Source: Mycolicibacterium sp. 018/SC-01/001
Lineage (GTDB): Bacteria > Actinomycetota > Actinomycetes > Mycobacteriales > Mycobacteriaceae
NCBI RefSeq assembly: GCF_007096635.1
Contig: NZ_VKAA01000004.1
Span: 124,001-188,000, forward strand
Direction of reading: 5' to 3'
Length of the DNA stretch: 64,000 bases
Part shown: positions 25,506-36,036 of the stretch, in pieces
How positions within the stretch are numbered: the first letter of the stretch is position 1
Layout of the letters: each line of letters begins with the position of its first letter
Translations under genes and position numbers: made by a program
Notes under the pieces: generated by a model
The model's database searches: none
What the model was told of the DNA's origin: nothing
The model's input: only the letters and a program-made list of their open reading frames with translations

Positions 25506-27023
25506 GTGCACACCCAAGCCACCACCGAGCAGCGCCACGTCTCCGGCATCGCCGCCGTGATGACCGTGCTCGCGATGGGCCTCGGCTACGCCGTCTCCAT
25601 CGGCGACCCCACCACCCTGTCGGCCAACCTGCAGGTCGTCTCCGCCGGGCTCGGCATCACCGGCAGCACCGCCACCTTCATCGCCAGCCTCGCCACCCTG
25701 ACGATGGCCGCCGCGGTCCTCTCCGCCGGCGCCCTCGGCGACCTCTACGGCATGCGCCGCCTCTACATGGTCGGCCTCGCCGGCGCCGCCGCGTTCAGCC
25801 TGCTGGCCGCCGCCGCACCCTTCGCCGCCGTACTCATCATCGCCCGCGCCGGCGTCGGCATCGCCCTGGCCTTCCTGATCGGCCTCTCCCTCGCCCTCAC
25901 CAACGCCGTCTTCTCCCCCGAACGCCGCGCCGCCGCCATCGCCGCCTACTTCGGCGTCGGCTACGCCGTCTCCACCCCCATGCCAGCGCTCGGCGGCACT
26001 CTGGCCCACGCCATCGGTTGGCGCGCAACGTTTTTCCTCGTCCCCGTCATTGCCGCCATCGGCCTGCTCATAACCTGGCGCTTCGTCCCCGAGACGCTGC
26101 GCAGCAGCCGCCGACTCGACATCCCCGGCATGGCGCTCTTCGCCGTCGCACTGCTCGCGTTCATCTACGGCATGTCCCGCATCGAAACCGGAATCGACGC
26201 CGTCGGCCTCACCTGCATCGCCGCCGGCCTGGCTGCGGGCGTCGCCTTCGTCGTCCGCGAGCGCAGCACCGACCATCCCGCCCTCGACATGCGCGTCTTC
26301 CGGTCCAGCCGCTTCAATGCCGCCGTCGCCGCCGGTGTCGTGTTCAACATCGTGCTCGGCGGCTCGATGATCCTGCTGGCCTTCTACCTCGTCACCATCC
26401 GCAAGGAATCCCACGAGCTGTTCGGCTACCTGCTCATGCCCGCCACCGCGATGGCCGCGCTCGCGGCCCTTTCTGCCGGACCCGTCGCGAACAAGTTCGG
26501 CGCCCGCACCGTCATGGTCACCGGCCTGGTCCTCATGCTCGCCGGTCTGGTGGTGCTCCACAGCTACGCCCTCGGCACCTCCCGCGTCACCGTGTTCGTC
26601 ACCGCGGCGTTCATGGTCGTCGGCGGCGCACTGGTCACCACCCCTCAGGCCATGATCATGATGAACAGCGCGCCAGCTGACCTCGGCGGCGCCGTGTCCG
26701 CCGTCAAGAGTGCCGTCAACGAAGGCGGATACTCCCTCGGCCCAGCGCTATTCGCCCTCGTCGGCATCAACCTGTTCCTCACCGACAGCGCCCACGACCT
26801 GTCGAAAGACGGCGTCACCCGCGCCGAGACCCGCGAAGCCCTCGTCACTTCACACGGCGGCCACAGCGGCGCAACACTGGTCAACCCCGACCAGGCCCGA
26901 CTCATCGTCGACCAAGCGCCCTCCAACGCGATCGACGCCATCCACACGCTCAGCCTCATCATGGCCGCCGGGCCGATCATCGCGATCATCCTGGCGCTCT
27001 GGCTGATCAAGCCGAACCGCTAA
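25506..27023 (+). CDS. MFS transporter, DHA2-like (14-helix) drug/metabolite exporter
   Basis: 505 residues from the GTG at 25506, chosen because a TANNNT box sits at the right distance for leaderless initiation and because the frame upstream lies in the PASTA relic. About 14 hydrophobic helices are present. The loop after helix 2 contains [13 protein letters not shown], the motif A equivalent, and the sixth-seventh helix spacing fits the EmrB/QacA group. A soluble loop near residues 430-480 precedes the last helix. It probably exports drugs or metabolites by proton antiport; the substrate is unknown. The 3' end overlaps convergent galK by four bases. Confidence 0.85.
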   Translation: MHTQATTEQRHVSGIAAVMTVLAMGLGYAVSIGDPTTLSANLQVVSAGLGITGSTATFIASLATLTMAAAVLSAGALGDLYGMRRLYMVGLAGAAAFSLLAAAAPFAAVLIIARAGVGIALAFLIGLSLALTNAVFSPERRAAAIAAYFGVGYAVSTPMPALGGTLAHAIGWRATFFLVPVIAAIGLLITWRFVPETLRSSRRLDIPGMALFAVALLAFIYGMSRIETGIDAVGLTCIAAGLAAGVAFVVRERSTDHPALDMRVFRSSRFNAAVAAGVVFNIVLGGSMILLAFYLVTIRKESHELFGYLLMPATAMAALAALSAGPVANKFGARTVMVTGLVLMLAGLVVLHSYALGTSRVTVFVTAAFMVVGGALVTTPQAMIMMNSAPADLGGAVSAVKSAVNEGGYSLGPALFALVGINLFLTDSAHDLSKDGVTRAETREALVTSHGGHSGATLVNPDQARLIVDQAPSNAIDAIHTLSLIMAAGPIIAIILALWLIKPNR

Positions 27024-28078
27024 CCGGGCCCCGCACCCGCCACCGTCGGCTCGATCGTCGGCGCCGGATACCCGGAGCCTTGCATCGCTTCCCGCACCGC
27101 ACCACTGACCGCATCGACGGAGCCCGACGGCACCAGCGCGATCACACAACCACCAAAGCCGCCTCCCGTCATCCGCGCCCCCAGCGCTCCCGCCCACACC
27201 GCAGTAGAAGCGATCAGATCGAGGTGCGGCGTGGTGATCTCGAAGTCGTCCCGCATCGACTGGTGCGACGCGGTGAACGACTCCCCGACCCGCCCGAAGT
27301 CGTTCGCCGACAACGCCTCCACCGTGTCCAGCACCCGCTGGTTCTCGGTGACGATGTGCCGAGCCCGGCGCTGATCCTCGCTAGAAAGCCCAGAAACAGA
27401 TGAGACCTCCCGCAACGACGCCACACCCAGCGCCGCCGCGGCCCGCTCGCACGACGCCCGCCGCGCCGCGTACTCGCCGCCCGCATGCTGGTGTCGTGCC
27501 TGCGAGTCGATCAGCAGCAGCGTCACCCCGTGCGCATCAGGGTCAAACGCAACCGGAGTGACGGTCAGATCGCGGAAGTCGATCAGCTGCGCGCACCGCG
27601 GCTGCGCGTAGAGGATCGCCAGCTGATCGAGCAATCCTGTTGGTGCACCGACGTACTCGTTCTCGGCACGCTGCGCGATGCGGGCCTGCTCCACCCGATC
27701 GACCGCGGCGCCCTGAAGCAGCGCCCCAAGCACCGCGCATTCCAGCGCCGCCGACGACGACAGACCCGACCCGATCTGCACGCCACTGCTGATTGCCAGC
27801 GTCCCACCCGGCACCGGGTAGCCCGCTTCCCGCAGCGCCCACACCACCCCTGCCACGTAGGCCGCCCATCCACCAACGTCGCCGGGCACCGTGTCGACGG
27901 CGACGCGCACCGCAGACGGCTCCCGGTCCGTACGCACCACCAGCTCGCCGCTGTCCGCCGGCTCGAACTCCACGACCGTGCGCCCCGGCAGCGCGATCGG
28001 CAACGCGAAACCCGCGTTGTAGTCGGTGTGTTCGCCGATCAGGTTGATCCGGCCCGGCGCCGAGAAGCGGAAACTCAT
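27020..28078 (-). CDS. galK: Galactokinase
   Basis: 352 residues, slightly short of the usual 380-390. Galactokinase signature [14 protein letters not shown] (residues 8-21), the GHMP ATP-binding motif [11 protein letters not shown], and a C-terminal MTGGGFGGC motif are all visible. It phosphorylates alpha-D-galactose at C1, the first step of the Leloir pathway. The ATG overlaps the galT stop (ATGA). It is the last gene of an operon that starts with a ChvE/Mms sugar importer, so galactose uptake and activation are co-expressed. Confidence 0.95.
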   Translation of the reverse strand: MSFRFSAPGRINLIGEHTDYNAGFALPIALPGRTVVEFEPADSGELVVRTDREPSAVRVAVDTVPGDVGGWAAYVAGVVWALREAGYPVPGGTLAISSGVQIGSGLSSSAALECAVLGALLQGAAVDRVEQARIAQRAENEYVGAPTGLLDQLAILYAQPRCAQLIDFRDLTVTPVAFDPDAHGVTLLLIDSQARHQHAGGEYAARRASCERAAAALGVASLREVSSVSGLSSEDQRRARHIVTENQRVLDTVEALSANDFGRVGESFTASHQSMRDDFEITTPHLDLIASTAVWAGALGARMTGGGFGGCVIALVPSGSVDAVSGAVREAMQGSGYPAPTIEPTVAGAGPG

Positions 28079-29127
28079 AAAGAGCGCAGCCTCTCCGCCA
28101 ACGCCTCGGGCACAACATCGTTGATGAACGCGTCCATCACCGACTCCGACGACGCCAGGTACTTGAGTTTGTCGGCGGTCCGCCGGGACGAGATGATCTC
28201 GACGTGGAAGCAGCCCTCCCCCTCGGGGTATTGGTGCAGCCCGGCCATGTACGGCAGCGGCGCGTCATACATCCGGTCCAGCCGTCGCAAGATCTCCTGG
28301 TACATAGCGCTGAACGCATCCAGCTCGGCCCCCGAGAGATCGAGTAGCGAATGCACGAACCGGTTCGGGTAGATCTGCACCTCCACCGGCCACCGAGCCG
28401 CGAACGGTACGAACGCCGTGAACGCCGAGTCCCGCGCAATAATGCGACGACCGTCCGCGACCTCCCGTGCGACCAGATCGCCAAAAAGATTGCTGCCATG
28501 CCGTTCTCGATACGCAGAAGCCTGCTGCAGCATCTGCTCGGTCCGCGGCGTCAGGAACGGATAACCGTAGATCTGCCCGTGCGGATGGGTCAGCGTCACG
28601 CCGATCTCCTCGCCGCGGTTCTCGAAGCAGAACACCTGCGCGATCCCTGGCCGACCGAGTAGGTCAGCGGTGCGGTGCCGCCATGCCTCGACGACGAGGC
28701 GGGCTTGCGCGGGGTCGAGCGAGGCGAACGAGCTGTCGTGGTCACTGGAGAAGCAGATCACCTCGCAGCGGCCGCTGCCGGGCGTCGCCTCAAAATCGGA
28801 CGAAGCTGCAAGGACACCACCGGAACCGGAGAGAGAAGCGAACCGGTTCTCGAAGACCACGACGTCGTAGTCCGGCGCCGGAATCTCACTCGTGAGGCCC
28901 GACGGGCCCGGACACAACGGGCACTGCCCGCGCGGCGGGAGGTAGGTGCGGTCCTGGCGGGCCGGGGCGACGATCACCCACTGCCCGGTGGTCTGATCGA
29001 ATCGCAACTCCGACAGCGACTCTGACCGCGGGGGTAGCGGACGGAGGTCAGGAACCGGAGCCGGCTCGTGGCCAGGGAGGCTGAAGAACAGCAGATCGCG
29101 TCCGTCCGCGAGGCTCCATGCCGTCAC
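28075..29127 (-). CDS. galT: Galactose-1-phosphate uridylyltransferase
   Basis: 350 residues from a GTG at 29127 that overlaps the upstream stop (GTGA); a start ten codons earlier would overlap the neighbour by 34 bases and is less likely. It contains GQCPLCPG (metal-binding Cys pair), [11 protein letters not shown] and the active-site [12 protein letters not shown] with the nucleophilic His. It exchanges UMP between UDP-glucose and galactose-1-phosphate. It lies upstream of galK and downstream of the sugar ABC genes. No galE is present in the window. Confidence 0.95.
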   Translation of the reverse strand: MTAWSLADGRDLLFFSLPGHEPAPVPDLRPLPPRSESLSELRFDQTTGQWVIVAPARQDRTYLPPRGQCPLCPGPSGLTSEIPAPDYDVVVFENRFASLSGSGGVLAASSDFEATPGSGRCEVICFSSDHDSSFASLDPAQARLVVEAWRHRTADLLGRPGIAQVFCFENRGEEIGVTLTHPHGQIYGYPFLTPRTEQMLQQASAYRERHGSNLFGDLVAREVADGRRIIARDSAFTAFVPFAARWPVEVQIYPNRFVHSLLDLSGAELDAFSAMYQEILRRLDRMYDAPLPYMAGLHQYPEGEGCFHVEIISSRRTADKLKYLASSESVMDAFINDVVPEALAERLRSL

Positions 29128-29345
29128 TGCGTCCGTGCGCGACGGATTCTCAACCACGGTTGACGCAACTCCTCTGCCCGGCGCATAGCCTCAGCGTCCA
29201 GGATCTGATGGTAACGCGCGACGAGTTGCTCCCGGGTCAAGCCGAACTCCGGGAGCACCTCGTCGGCGGGCGGGCCGCCGTACGGAGCCCAGCTCCGCAT
29301 GAACGTGACGATGTCGTGTTCGTAGCGATCCGCGACGCCGGGCAT
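29124..29345 (-). CDS. Small DUF3263-like helical protein
   Basis: 73 residues, ATG at 29345 two bases after the permease stop. The order FMRSW, PEFGLTREQLVARYHQIL and WLRIRRAR resembles the small actinobacterial DUF3263 family, which has a helix-turn-helix-like outline (FG-(S/T)-x3-YYQ-L). Its function is unknown; DNA binding is possible. It sits between the permease gene and galT and overlaps galT by four bases, so it is almost certainly translated as part of this operon. Confidence 0.65.
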   Translation of the reverse strand: MPGVADRYEHDIVTFMRSWAPYGGPPADEVLPEFGLTREQLVARYHQILDAEAMRRAEELRQPWLRIRRARTQ

Positions 29346-29346
29346 G

Positions 29347-30579
29347 TCAGGCCCCGCCCTTCTTCTTGTTGTAGATGTCGAAGCCGACCGCGGCCAGCAG
29401 CACGAGGCCCTTGATCACCTGCTGCACGTCGCTGCCGATACCGATCAACGACATGCCGTTGTTGAGGACGCCGAGCACGAAGCCACCGATGATCGCGCCG
29501 AACACCGTGCCGACACCGCCACTGGCCGACGCGCCACCGATGAATGCCGCGGCGATCGCCTCCAGCTCCATGCCGATACCCGCCTGCGGCGTCGCCGAAT
29601 TCAGCCGGGCGGCGAACAGCAGACCGGCCAGCGCCGAGAGCAGACCCATGTTGACGAACACCAGGAACGTCACCCGCTTGGTCTTGACGCCCGAGAGTCG
29701 CGCCGCCGCCTCGTTACCGCCGACGGCGTAGACCTGCCGGCCGACGACCGTGCCGCGCATGATGAACGCGTAGACGACGAAGGCCAGGGCCAGGATGATG
29801 CCGACCACCGGGACGCCGCGGTAGCTCGCAAGCAGCAGCGTGAACGCCGCCAGCGCCGCGACGATCGCCGCGCACTTCGCGACGAACCAGCCCAGCGGCA
29901 GCACGCTGAACCCGTACTGGCTCTGAGCGCGTCGCTGCCGCACCTGCTGCCACACCGCGGCCAGCATCACGAACACGCCGAGAATCACGGTGGGCCAGTG
30001 GTAGACGGCGTTGGTGCCGAGCTCGGGCAGGAAGCCGCTGCTGACCTGACCGAAGGTGCGCGGGAACGGCGCGATCGACTGCCCTTCGAGCAGATACTGT
30101 GTGGCGCCGCGGAACACGAGCATGCCGGCGAGCGTCACTATGAACGACGGGATGCCGACGTAGGCGATCCAGAAGCCCTGCCATGCACCGATCAATGCGC
30201 CCAGCAAAAGACACAGCGCGACCGCGACGGGCCAGGGCATGTCGTTGCGGATCATCAGCACGGCCGACATCGCCCCGATGAACCCGGCGATCGAGCCCAC
30301 CGACAGGTCGATGTGCCCGGAGATGATCACGATGACCATCCCGATCGCGAGGATCAGGATGTAGCCGTTCTGCTGGACGATGTTCGTGACGTTCAGCGGC
30401 TTGAGCAGGATGCCACCCGTCCACACTTGGAACAGGATCACGATCAGTGCCAGCGCGACGACCATGCCGTACTGGCGGAAATTGCCCTGCAGTAATGCCT
30501 TCAACCGGGACGCGGTCGAGTCCGCGGGCGGCGGCGCCGGGGCGCTCGGCGGCGTCGACACCGTCGGGGTGGTGGTCAT
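29347..30579 (-). CDS. mmsB: Multiple-monosaccharide ABC transporter permease
   Basis: 410 residues with about ten to twelve membrane helices after a Pro-rich cytoplasmic N-terminus. Family landmarks are LILAIGMVIVIISGHIDLS, IGAWQGFWIAYVGIPSF and QSIAPFPRTFGQ, which are typical of MmsB/GguB/XylH-type CUT2 permeases. In such systems a single permease dimerises and works with one tandem ATPase and a ChvE-type binding protein. The likely substrates are galactose, arabinose, glucose or xylose; galK/galT downstream favours galactose. The start lies one codon after the ATPase stop. Confidence 0.9.
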   Translation of the reverse strand: MTTTPTVSTPPSAPAPPPADSTASRLKALLQGNFRQYGMVVALALIVILFQVWTGGILLKPLNVTNIVQQNGYILILAIGMVIVIISGHIDLSVGSIAGFIGAMSAVLMIRNDMPWPVAVALCLLLGALIGAWQGFWIAYVGIPSFIVTLAGMLVFRGATQYLLEGQSIAPFPRTFGQVSSGFLPELGTNAVYHWPTVILGVFVMLAAVWQQVRQRRAQSQYGFSVLPLGWFVAKCAAIVAALAAFTLLLASYRGVPVVGIILALAFVVYAFIMRGTVVGRQVYAVGGNEAAARLSGVKTKRVTFLVFVNMGLLSALAGLLFAARLNSATPQAGIGMELEAIAAAFIGGASASGGVGTVFGAIIGGFVLGVLNNGMSLIGIGSDVQQVIKGLVLLAAVGFDIYNKKKGGA

Positions 30580-32121
30580 CTATCCTCGTCCCTTCATCAT
30601 GTAGCGCATCAGCGTCTCCTGCGACGCGTCGGCCCGGGCCACTTCACCGGTGAGTCGGCCCTCGTTGAGTGTGTAGATGCGGTCGCACAGGCCGATGAGC
30701 TCCGGCAGCTCCGAGGAGATCACGATCACCGCTTTGCCCTGTGCGGCCAGCGAATTGATGATCGTGTAGATCTCGTACTTGGCGCCGACGTCGATGCCGC
30801 GGGTGGGTTCGTCAAGAATCAGCACGTCCGGGTCGGCGAACACCCACTTGCTCAGCACGACCTTCTGCTGGTTGCCGCCCGACAGGTTGCCGGTGATCGC
30901 CTTGACCGACGGCGCCTTGATCCGCATGTCCTTGCGGAACCGTTCGGCGACCCTGGTCTCTTCGTGCTCGTTGATCACCGACTGTCGGCTGACCTTGGGC
31001 AGCGACGCCAGCGTGATGCTGCGCGCGATGTCGTCCATCAGGTTCAGGCCGAAGTGCTTGCGGTCCTCGGTGGCGTAGGCGATGCCGTGGCTGATCGCTT
31101 CGGGCACAGTCCGGGTGCGGATTTCCCTGCCGTCCTTGAACACCGAGCCGCCGGCCTTCTTGCCGTAACTGCGGCCGAACACGCTCATCGCCAGCTCGGT
31201 GCGCCCGGCGCCCATCAGCCCGGCCAGCCCGACCACCTCACCGCGCCGGACATTCAGCGAGACGCCGTCGACGACCTTGCGCTGCTGATCGAGCGGGTGG
31301 TAGACCGTCCAGTCCTCGATCGCGAACGTGACGTCGCCGATCTCGTGCGCGGTGCGCTCGGGGAACCGGTCGACCAGCGGCCGGCCCACCATGCCGCGGA
31401 TGATGTGCTCCTCGGTGAGATCGGGCCCCACGTCGAGCGTCTCGATGGTGCGGCCATCACGCAGCACCGTGATGCGGTCGGCGACGCGTGTCACCTCGTT
31501 GAGCTTGTGCGAGATGATGATGCACGTCAGCCCCTGACGGCGCAGTTCCAGGATGAGGTCGAGCAGGTTGCGGCTGTCCTCGTCATTCAGCGCCGCGGTC
31601 GGCTCGTCGAGGATCAGCAGCTTCACCTTCTTCGACAGCGCCTTGGCGATCTCCACGAGCTGTTGCTTGCCCACCCCGATGTCGGAGATCCGGGTGCCCG
31701 GGCTCTCCCGCAGCCCCACCCGGTCGAGGAGCTGCTGAGCGTGGGTGGTGGTCTCGTGCCAGCTGATCACCCCGGCCGACGCGTGCTCGTTGCCCAGGAA
31801 GATGTTCTCCGCGATCGAGAGCACCGGCACCAGCGCGAGCTCCTGGTGGATGATCACGATGCCGCGACGCTCACTCGACCGGATGTCCTTGAAATCGCCC
31901 GGCTCACCGTCGAAGACGATCTCCCCGTCGTAGCTGCCGTGCGGGTAGATCCCGCTCAGTACCTTCATCAGGGTGGACTTGCCGGCGCCGTTCTCCCCGC
32001 AGATCGCGTGGATCTCGCCCTGGCGGACCGTGAGGTTCACATCCCGCAGCGCGGTCACCGCGCCGAAGCGCTTGGTGATGTCCCGCATCTCGAGCAGTGC
32101 GGCGCCCTCTGCTCCCATCAC
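30580..32121 (-). CDS. mmsA: Multiple-monosaccharide ABC transporter tandem ATPase
   Basis: 513 residues with two ABC domains. The first has an intact Walker A ([12 protein letters not shown]), Q-loop and a signature-like [14 protein letters not shown] with [11 protein letters not shown]. The second has a degenerate Walker A ([11 protein letters not shown]) but a good [14 protein letters not shown] signature and [12 protein letters not shown], the standard asymmetry of sugar CUT2 ATPases. The GTG at 32121 overlaps the chvE stop; the next codon is ATG (32118), which would serve equally well. Confidence 0.93.
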   Translation of the reverse strand: MMGAEGAALLEMRDITKRFGAVTALRDVNLTVRQGEIHAICGENGAGKSTLMKVLSGIYPHGSYDGEIVFDGEPGDFKDIRSSERRGIVIIHQELALVPVLSIAENIFLGNEHASAGVISWHETTTHAQQLLDRVGLRESPGTRISDIGVGKQQLVEIAKALSKKVKLLILDEPTAALNDEDSRNLLDLILELRRQGLTCIIISHKLNEVTRVADRITVLRDGRTIETLDVGPDLTEEHIIRGMVGRPLVDRFPERTAHEIGDVTFAIEDWTVYHPLDQQRKVVDGVSLNVRRGEVVGLAGLMGAGRTELAMSVFGRSYGKKAGGSVFKDGREIRTRTVPEAISHGIAYATEDRKHFGLNLMDDIARSITLASLPKVSRQSVINEHEETRVAERFRKDMRIKAPSVKAITGNLSGGNQQKVVLSKWVFADPDVLILDEPTRGIDVGAKYEIYTIINSLAAQGKAVIVISSELPELIGLCDRIYTLNEGRLTGEVARADASQETLMRYMMKGRG

Positions 32122-33239
32122 GCCAGCTGAGCGGAGGTGTAGTAGCCCGAATCCACCAGCACCTTCTGGTAGTTCGACTTGTCCACACTGACCGGCTGCA
32201 GCAGGTACGACGGCACCACCTTGACGCCGTTGTCATACGTCGTGGTGTCGTTGACCTCCGGCTTACCGCCGGTCAGCAGCGAATCAGCCATCTGCACAGC
32301 CGCTTTCGCGAGCTCCCGAGTGTCCTTGAAGACCGTCTGAGTCTGCTCACCGGCGATGATCGACTTGACCGACGCCAGCTCGGCGTCCTGACCGGTGACG
32401 ATCGGCAACGGGTTGGCCGGCGTTCCGTAGCCCGCACTCTTGAGCGCCGAGATGATGCCCAGCGACATGCCGTCATACGGCGAGAGCACCGCGTCCACGC
32501 GGCCGCTGGTGTACGAGCGGCTCAGCAGGTTGTCCATCCGCGACTGCGCCAGCCCGCCGTCCCAGCGCAGCGTGGCCACCTGGTCGAACGAGGTCTGCCC
32601 GCTCTTCACCACCAGCTTGCCGCTGTCGAGGTAGGGCTGCAGCACGCTCATCGCGCCCTTGAAGAAGAACGTCGCGTTGTTGTCGTCCGGCGAACCGGCG
32701 AACAGTTCGATGTTGAACGGGCCTGCGTTGTTCGAGTTACTGCCCTGTGCCACACCCAACTTGTCGACGATGTACTGCGCTTGCAGCACACCGACTTTGA
32801 AGTTGTCGAACGTGGCGTAGTAGTCGACGTTGGCCGAGCCGCGGATCAGGCGGTCGTAGCTGACCACCGGGATCTTCGCGTCGGCGGCGCGCTGCAGGAT
32901 GTCGGTCAGCGACGATCCGTCGATCGGTGCGATCACGAGCACCTTCACGCCCTTGGTGATCATGTTCTCGATCTGCGAGACCTGGTTCTGCACCACGTCG
33001 TCGCCGTACTGCAGGTCGGTCTGGTACCCCAGTGCCTGGAACTGCTTGGCCATGTTGTCGCCGTCCGCGACCCACCGCTCCGAGGACTTCGTCGGCATCG
33101 CGATGCCGATGGTCCCGCTGCGGTCACCGCCGCCCCCGCCGCCGGTGGCTTCGGGTCCGGTTGAGCGGCCGCACGCAGCGGTCGCCAGCGAGGCCGTCAG
33201 CGCCAGCGCCGCCGCGACTCGCAGAAAGCTTTTTCGCAT
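32118..33239 (-). CDS. chvE: Multiple-monosaccharide ABC transporter substrate-binding lipoprotein
   Basis: 373 residues from the ATG at 33239, which has GGAGGAATCC upstream. A lipoprotein signal ends at the lipobox (LATAAC). The mature protein starts with a Gly-rich linker and then the periplasmic-binding-protein fold: [39 protein letters not shown] and [13 protein letters not shown]. The DRLI and DAEL regions match ChvE/XylF-type binders of aldoses. It is the first gene of the minus-strand sugar operon and is controlled from a divergent region with three LacI-type operators. Confidence 0.92.
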   Translation of the reverse strand: MRKSFLRVAAALALTASLATAACGRSTGPEATGGGGGGDRSGTIGIAMPTKSSERWVADGDNMAKQFQALGYQTDLQYGDDVVQNQVSQIENMITKGVKVLVIAPIDGSSLTDILQRAADAKIPVVSYDRLIRGSANVDYYATFDNFKVGVLQAQYIVDKLGVAQGSNSNNAGPFNIELFAGSPDDNNATFFFKGAMSVLQPYLDSGKLVVKSGQTSFDQVATLRWDGGLAQSRMDNLLSRSYTSGRVDAVLSPYDGMSLGIISALKSAGYGTPANPLPIVTGQDAELASVKSIIAGEQTQTVFKDTRELAKAAVQMADSLLTGGKPEVNDTTTYDNGVKVVPSYLLQPVSVDKSNYQKVLVDSGYYTSAQLA

Positions 33240-33298
33240 GGATTCCTCCGGTTGGTTCGGCGCTCGTCGCGGGTCCGGCACGCGGACCACCGTCACGA

Positions 33299-33312
33299 TG
33301 TGAGCGCTAACA
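33299..33312. promoter_or_regulatory. LacI-type operator O1
   Basis: TGTGAGCGCTAACA, a near-palindrome with the central CG of LacI-family sites. It lies 60 bases upstream of the chvE start codon, just downstream of a possible minus-strand -35 (TTGACA, 33348-33343). That position would repress the chvE-mms-gal operon. Confidence 0.75.
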
Positions 33313-33366
33313 TCGAGCATCTTGTGACGCGGCTCACGGCCCTGTCAAGGGTTCACGCCCGAGAAA

Positions 33367-33380
33367 TGTGAGCGCTAACA
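33367..33380. promoter_or_regulatory. LacI-type operator O2
   Basis: TGTGAGCGCTAACA, identical to O1 and 68 bases from it. It lies upstream of the plus-strand -35 and between the two divergent promoters, so it could support looping or joint repression. Confidence 0.75.
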
Positions 33381-33385
33381 AATCG

Positions 33386-33415
33386 TTGACAGCATCCAAA
33401 TGTGAGCGTTAACAT
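33386..33415 (+). promoter_or_regulatory. Promoter of the ytfQ-ara operon
   Basis: TTGACA (33386-33391), an 18-base spacer and TAACAT (33410-33415) form a good sigma-70-type promoter. Operator O3 covers its -10. The transcript would have a leader of about 90 bases before the ytfQ-like gene. Confidence 0.6.
33401..33414. promoter_or_regulatory. LacI-type operator O3
   Basis: TGTGAGCGTTAACA differs from O1 and O2 by one base. It starts 34 bases after O2 (half the O1-O2 distance) and overlaps the -10 of the plus-strand promoter, as expected for direct repression of the arabinose operon. Confidence 0.75.
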
Positions 33416-33512
33416 CGCCGCAGTGTAACGCCGGTCACATGGGCACCGACGTCGCCGATCCCCGCCAATCACGGACGTGACCTGGTCCGATGGCATCCCG
33501 TAAGGAGTCCTC

Positions 33513-34502
33513 GTGAAGAAAATCCTCTCTGCGATGCTCGCCGTCGCAACAGCGGGCGTGCTGTCGGCCTGCGGCAGTGGACCGGCCCCCGGCAACGCCC
33601 CCGGCGGCGCTGACGGCTCCGGCGGCCAGATCACCATGGGCTTCTCCCAGGTGGGCGCGGAGAGCGGCTGGCGCACCGCGAACACGACCTCGATCCAGGA
33701 CGCCGCCAAGGCCGCCGACATCAACCTGAAGTTCTCGGACGCCAACGGCAAGCAGGAGAATCAGATCTCGGCCATCCGGTCCTTCATCCAGCAGCGCGTC
33801 AACGTCATCGCGTTCAGCCCGGTGGTCCGCACCGGCTGGGACGCCGTGCTACTCGAAGCCAAGAACGCCAACATCCCGGTGATCCTGACCGACCGCGCCG
33901 TCGACACCCAGGAGAAGGACGTCTACAAGACGTTCCTGGGCGCCGACTTCGTCCAGGAGGGTCAGTGGGCCGGCGACTGGGTGGTCAAGGAATTCGCCAA
34001 CGCCTCCGGGCCGGTGAACATCGTGCAGCTCGAAGGCACCACGGGCTCCGACCCCGCGCTGGAGCGCAGCACCGGCTTCTCCAAGGCCATCGCCGCCAAC
34101 CCGAACCTCAAGGTGATCGCCTCGCAATCCGGCGATTTCACCCGCTCGGGCGGCAAGCAGGTCATGGAGGCATTCCTCAAGGCCAACCCGAAGATCGACC
34201 TGGTTTTCGCGCAGAACGACGACATGGGCCTCGGCGCGATCGAGGCCATCGAGGCCGCGGGCAAGAAGCCCGGCCAGGACATCAAGATCGTCGCGATCGA
34301 CGCCACGCACGACGGCATGCAGGCCCTGGCCGACGGCAAGATGAACTTCATCGTCGAGTGCAACCCGCTGCTCGGGCCGCAACTGATGGACCTGGCCAAG
34401 AAAGTGGTTGCGGGCGAACCGGTTCCGCCGCGTGTCGTGACCCCGGATCAGACATTCGATCAGGCGCAGGCCAAAGCCATCCTGCCCGAGCGTAAGTACT
34501 GA
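33513..34502 (+). CDS. ytfQ: Sugar ABC transporter substrate-binding lipoprotein (YtfQ-like)
   Basis: 329 residues from a GTG with AAGGAG upstream. A lipobox is visible (GVLSAC, Cys 20). The mature protein matches the YtfQ group, whose E. coli member binds galactofuranose: MGFSQVGAESGWRTANT at the start, AFSPVVRTGW, VILTDRAVDT and FAQNDDMGLGAIEA. Linkage to araBDA instead suggests L-arabinose, perhaps its furanose form. It is the first gene of a nine-gene plus-strand operon. Confidence 0.88.
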   Translation: MKKILSAMLAVATAGVLSACGSGPAPGNAPGGADGSGGQITMGFSQVGAESGWRTANTTSIQDAAKAADINLKFSDANGKQENQISAIRSFIQQRVNVIAFSPVVRTGWDAVLLEAKNANIPVILTDRAVDTQEKDVYKTFLGADFVQEGQWAGDWVVKEFANASGPVNIVQLEGTTGSDPALERSTGFSKAIAANPNLKVIASQSGDFTRSGGKQVMEAFLKANPKIDLVFAQNDDMGLGAIEAIEAAGKKPGQDIKIVAIDATHDGMQALADGKMNFIVECNPLLGPQLMDLAKKVVAGEPVPPRVVTPDQTFDQAQAKAILPERKY

Positions 34503-34509
34503 CCGACGC

Positions 34510-36036
34510 GTGCACGCCGTCATGACAGCACCGACCGTCGACCCGGTCGTCCACATGCGGGACGTCACCATCGACTTCCCGGGGGTGAAGGCCCTCGACG
34601 GGGTGGAGTTCCGCCTGCTGCCCGGTGAGATCCACGCGCTGATGGGTGAGAACGGCGCCGGGAAGTCGACGCTGATCAAGGCCCTCACCGGGGTCTACGA
34701 CATCGACGCGGGCTCCATCACCGTCGACGGCGTCGCGCAGCGATTCACCACGCCGCGGCAGGCGCAGGACGCCGGCATCAGCACCGTGTACCAAGAGGTG
34801 AACCTCTGCCCCAATCTGACGGTGACAGAGAACATCCTGCTGGGTCGCGAACCGCGGCGCTTCGGCCGCATCGATTCGCGGGCGATGAACCGCCGGGCCG
34901 CCGAGCTGCTCGCCGAGCTGGATCTCACCATCGATCCGCGGTCCACGCTGGGCTCGCACCCGATCGCGGTGCAGCAGCTGGTGGCTATCGCCCGCGCGAT
35001 GGCGGTCTCGGCGCGGGTGCTGATCCTCGACGAACCGACGTCGAGTCTGGACGGCGACGAAGTGGCCGAACTGTTCCGGGTGATGCGGCGGCTGCGCGAC
35101 GCCGGCACCGCGATCCTGTTCGTCTCCCACTTCCTCGACCAGGTGTACGCGATCTCCGACCGGATGACGGTGCTGCGCAACGGTCGCCTCGTCGGCGAGT
35201 ACCAGACCGCGACGCTGGACCGGCTGTCGTTGATCTCGGCGATGCTCGGCCACGAGCTCGCCGTCCTCGACGAGATTGCCGACAGCGCAGGCTCACCGGT
35301 CAGCGACGACGTCGTGCTCAGCGCTCAGGGACTCGGCCGGGAGCCGGCGTTGCACCCGGTCGATCTCGACATCCACCGCGGCGAGGTCGTCGGGCTGGCC
35401 GGGCTGCTGGGTTCGGGCCGAACAGAACTGGCGCGACTTCTGTTCGGCGCCGACCGGGCGACCAGCGGCGACATCGCGATCGACGGCGAGCCTGCCGCCG
35501 TGCGCTCGCCGCGCGCCGCGATCGCCCATCGGATCGCGTTCTCCTCCGAAGACCGCAAGGGCGAGGGCATCATCGGCGAGCTCTCCATCCGCGACAACCT
35601 CGTCCTCGCCCTGCAGGCCCGGCGCGGGTTCGCCCGCCCGCTCTCCCGTGCCGCAAAGGACGATCTCGTCGACCGCTACATGGAGGCGCTCGACATCCGC
35701 CCCCGCAACGCCTCGCTGCCGGTGAAAAACCTCAGCGGCGGCAACCAGCAGAAGGTGCTGCTGGCGCGGTGGCTCATCACCGAACCGCAGCTGTTCATCC
35801 TCGACGAACCCACCCGCGGCATCGACGTCGGCGCCAAAGCCCAGATCCAGAAGCTCATCGCCGACCTCGCCGCCGACGGAATGGGCGTCGTCTTCATCTC
35901 CGCCGAACTCGACGAGGTCGCCCGCATCAGTGACCGGATCGCGGTGCTGCGCGACGGCCGCTGCGTCGCGCAGGTCGGAAACGACTGTAGCATCAAGGAA
36001 CTGACGTCACTCATCGCCGGGCACGGTGCGTCGTGA
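34510..36036 (+). CDS. ytfR: Sugar ABC transporter tandem ATPase (YtfR-like)
   Basis: 508 residues from a GTG at 34510; an ATG at 34522 is an equally plausible start and neither has a clear ribosome site. The first ABC domain carries [12 protein letters not shown] and the alternative signature HPIAVQQLVAIARAM with LILDEPTSSL. The second has a degenerate Walker A (GLLGSGRTELA) and [14 protein letters not shown] with [11 protein letters not shown], as in other CUT2 ATPases. It powers import by the two permeases encoded next. The stop overlaps the next start (GTGA). Confidence 0.92.
   Translation: MHAVMTAPTVDPVVHMRDVTIDFPGVKALDGVEFRLLPGEIHALMGENGAGKSTLIKALTGVYDIDAGSITVDGVAQRFTTPRQAQDAGISTVYQEVNLCPNLTVTENILLGREPRRFGRIDSRAMNRRAAELLAELDLTIDPRSTLGSHPIAVQQLVAIARAMAVSARVLILDEPTSSLDGDEVAELFRVMRRLRDAGTAILFVSHFLDQVYAISDRMTVLRNGRLVGEYQTATLDRLSLISAMLGHELAVLDEIADSAGSPVSDDVVLSAQGLGREPALHPVDLDIHRGEVVGLAGLLGSGRTELARLLFGADRATSGDIAIDGEPAAVRSPRAAIAHRIAFSSEDRKGEGIIGELSIRDNLVLALQARRGFARPLSRAAKDDLVDRYMEALDIRPRNASLPVKNLSGGNQQKVLLARWLITEPQLFILDEPTRGIDVGAKAQIQKLIADLAADGMGVVFISAELDEVARISDRIAVLRDGRCVAQVGNDCSIKELTSLIAGHGAS

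Noticed and set aside
25485-26561. Long minus-strand frame opposite the MFS gene
   Set aside because: Extremely Gly/Glu/Asp/Ala-rich, no ribosome site, and exactly antisense to a well-supported transporter; an effect of high third-position GC.
29128-29157. Upstream start for galT
   Set aside because: It would overlap the preceding small gene by 34 bases; the GTG at 29127 forms the usual GTGA overlap.
29344-30495. Long plus-strand frame opposite the sugar permease
   Set aside because: Arg/Asp/His-rich low-complexity translation opposite a clear permease; no recognisable domain.
30964-33164. Two long plus-strand frames opposite the mmsA and chvE genes
   Set aside because: Antisense shadows of strongly supported genes with no motif of their own.
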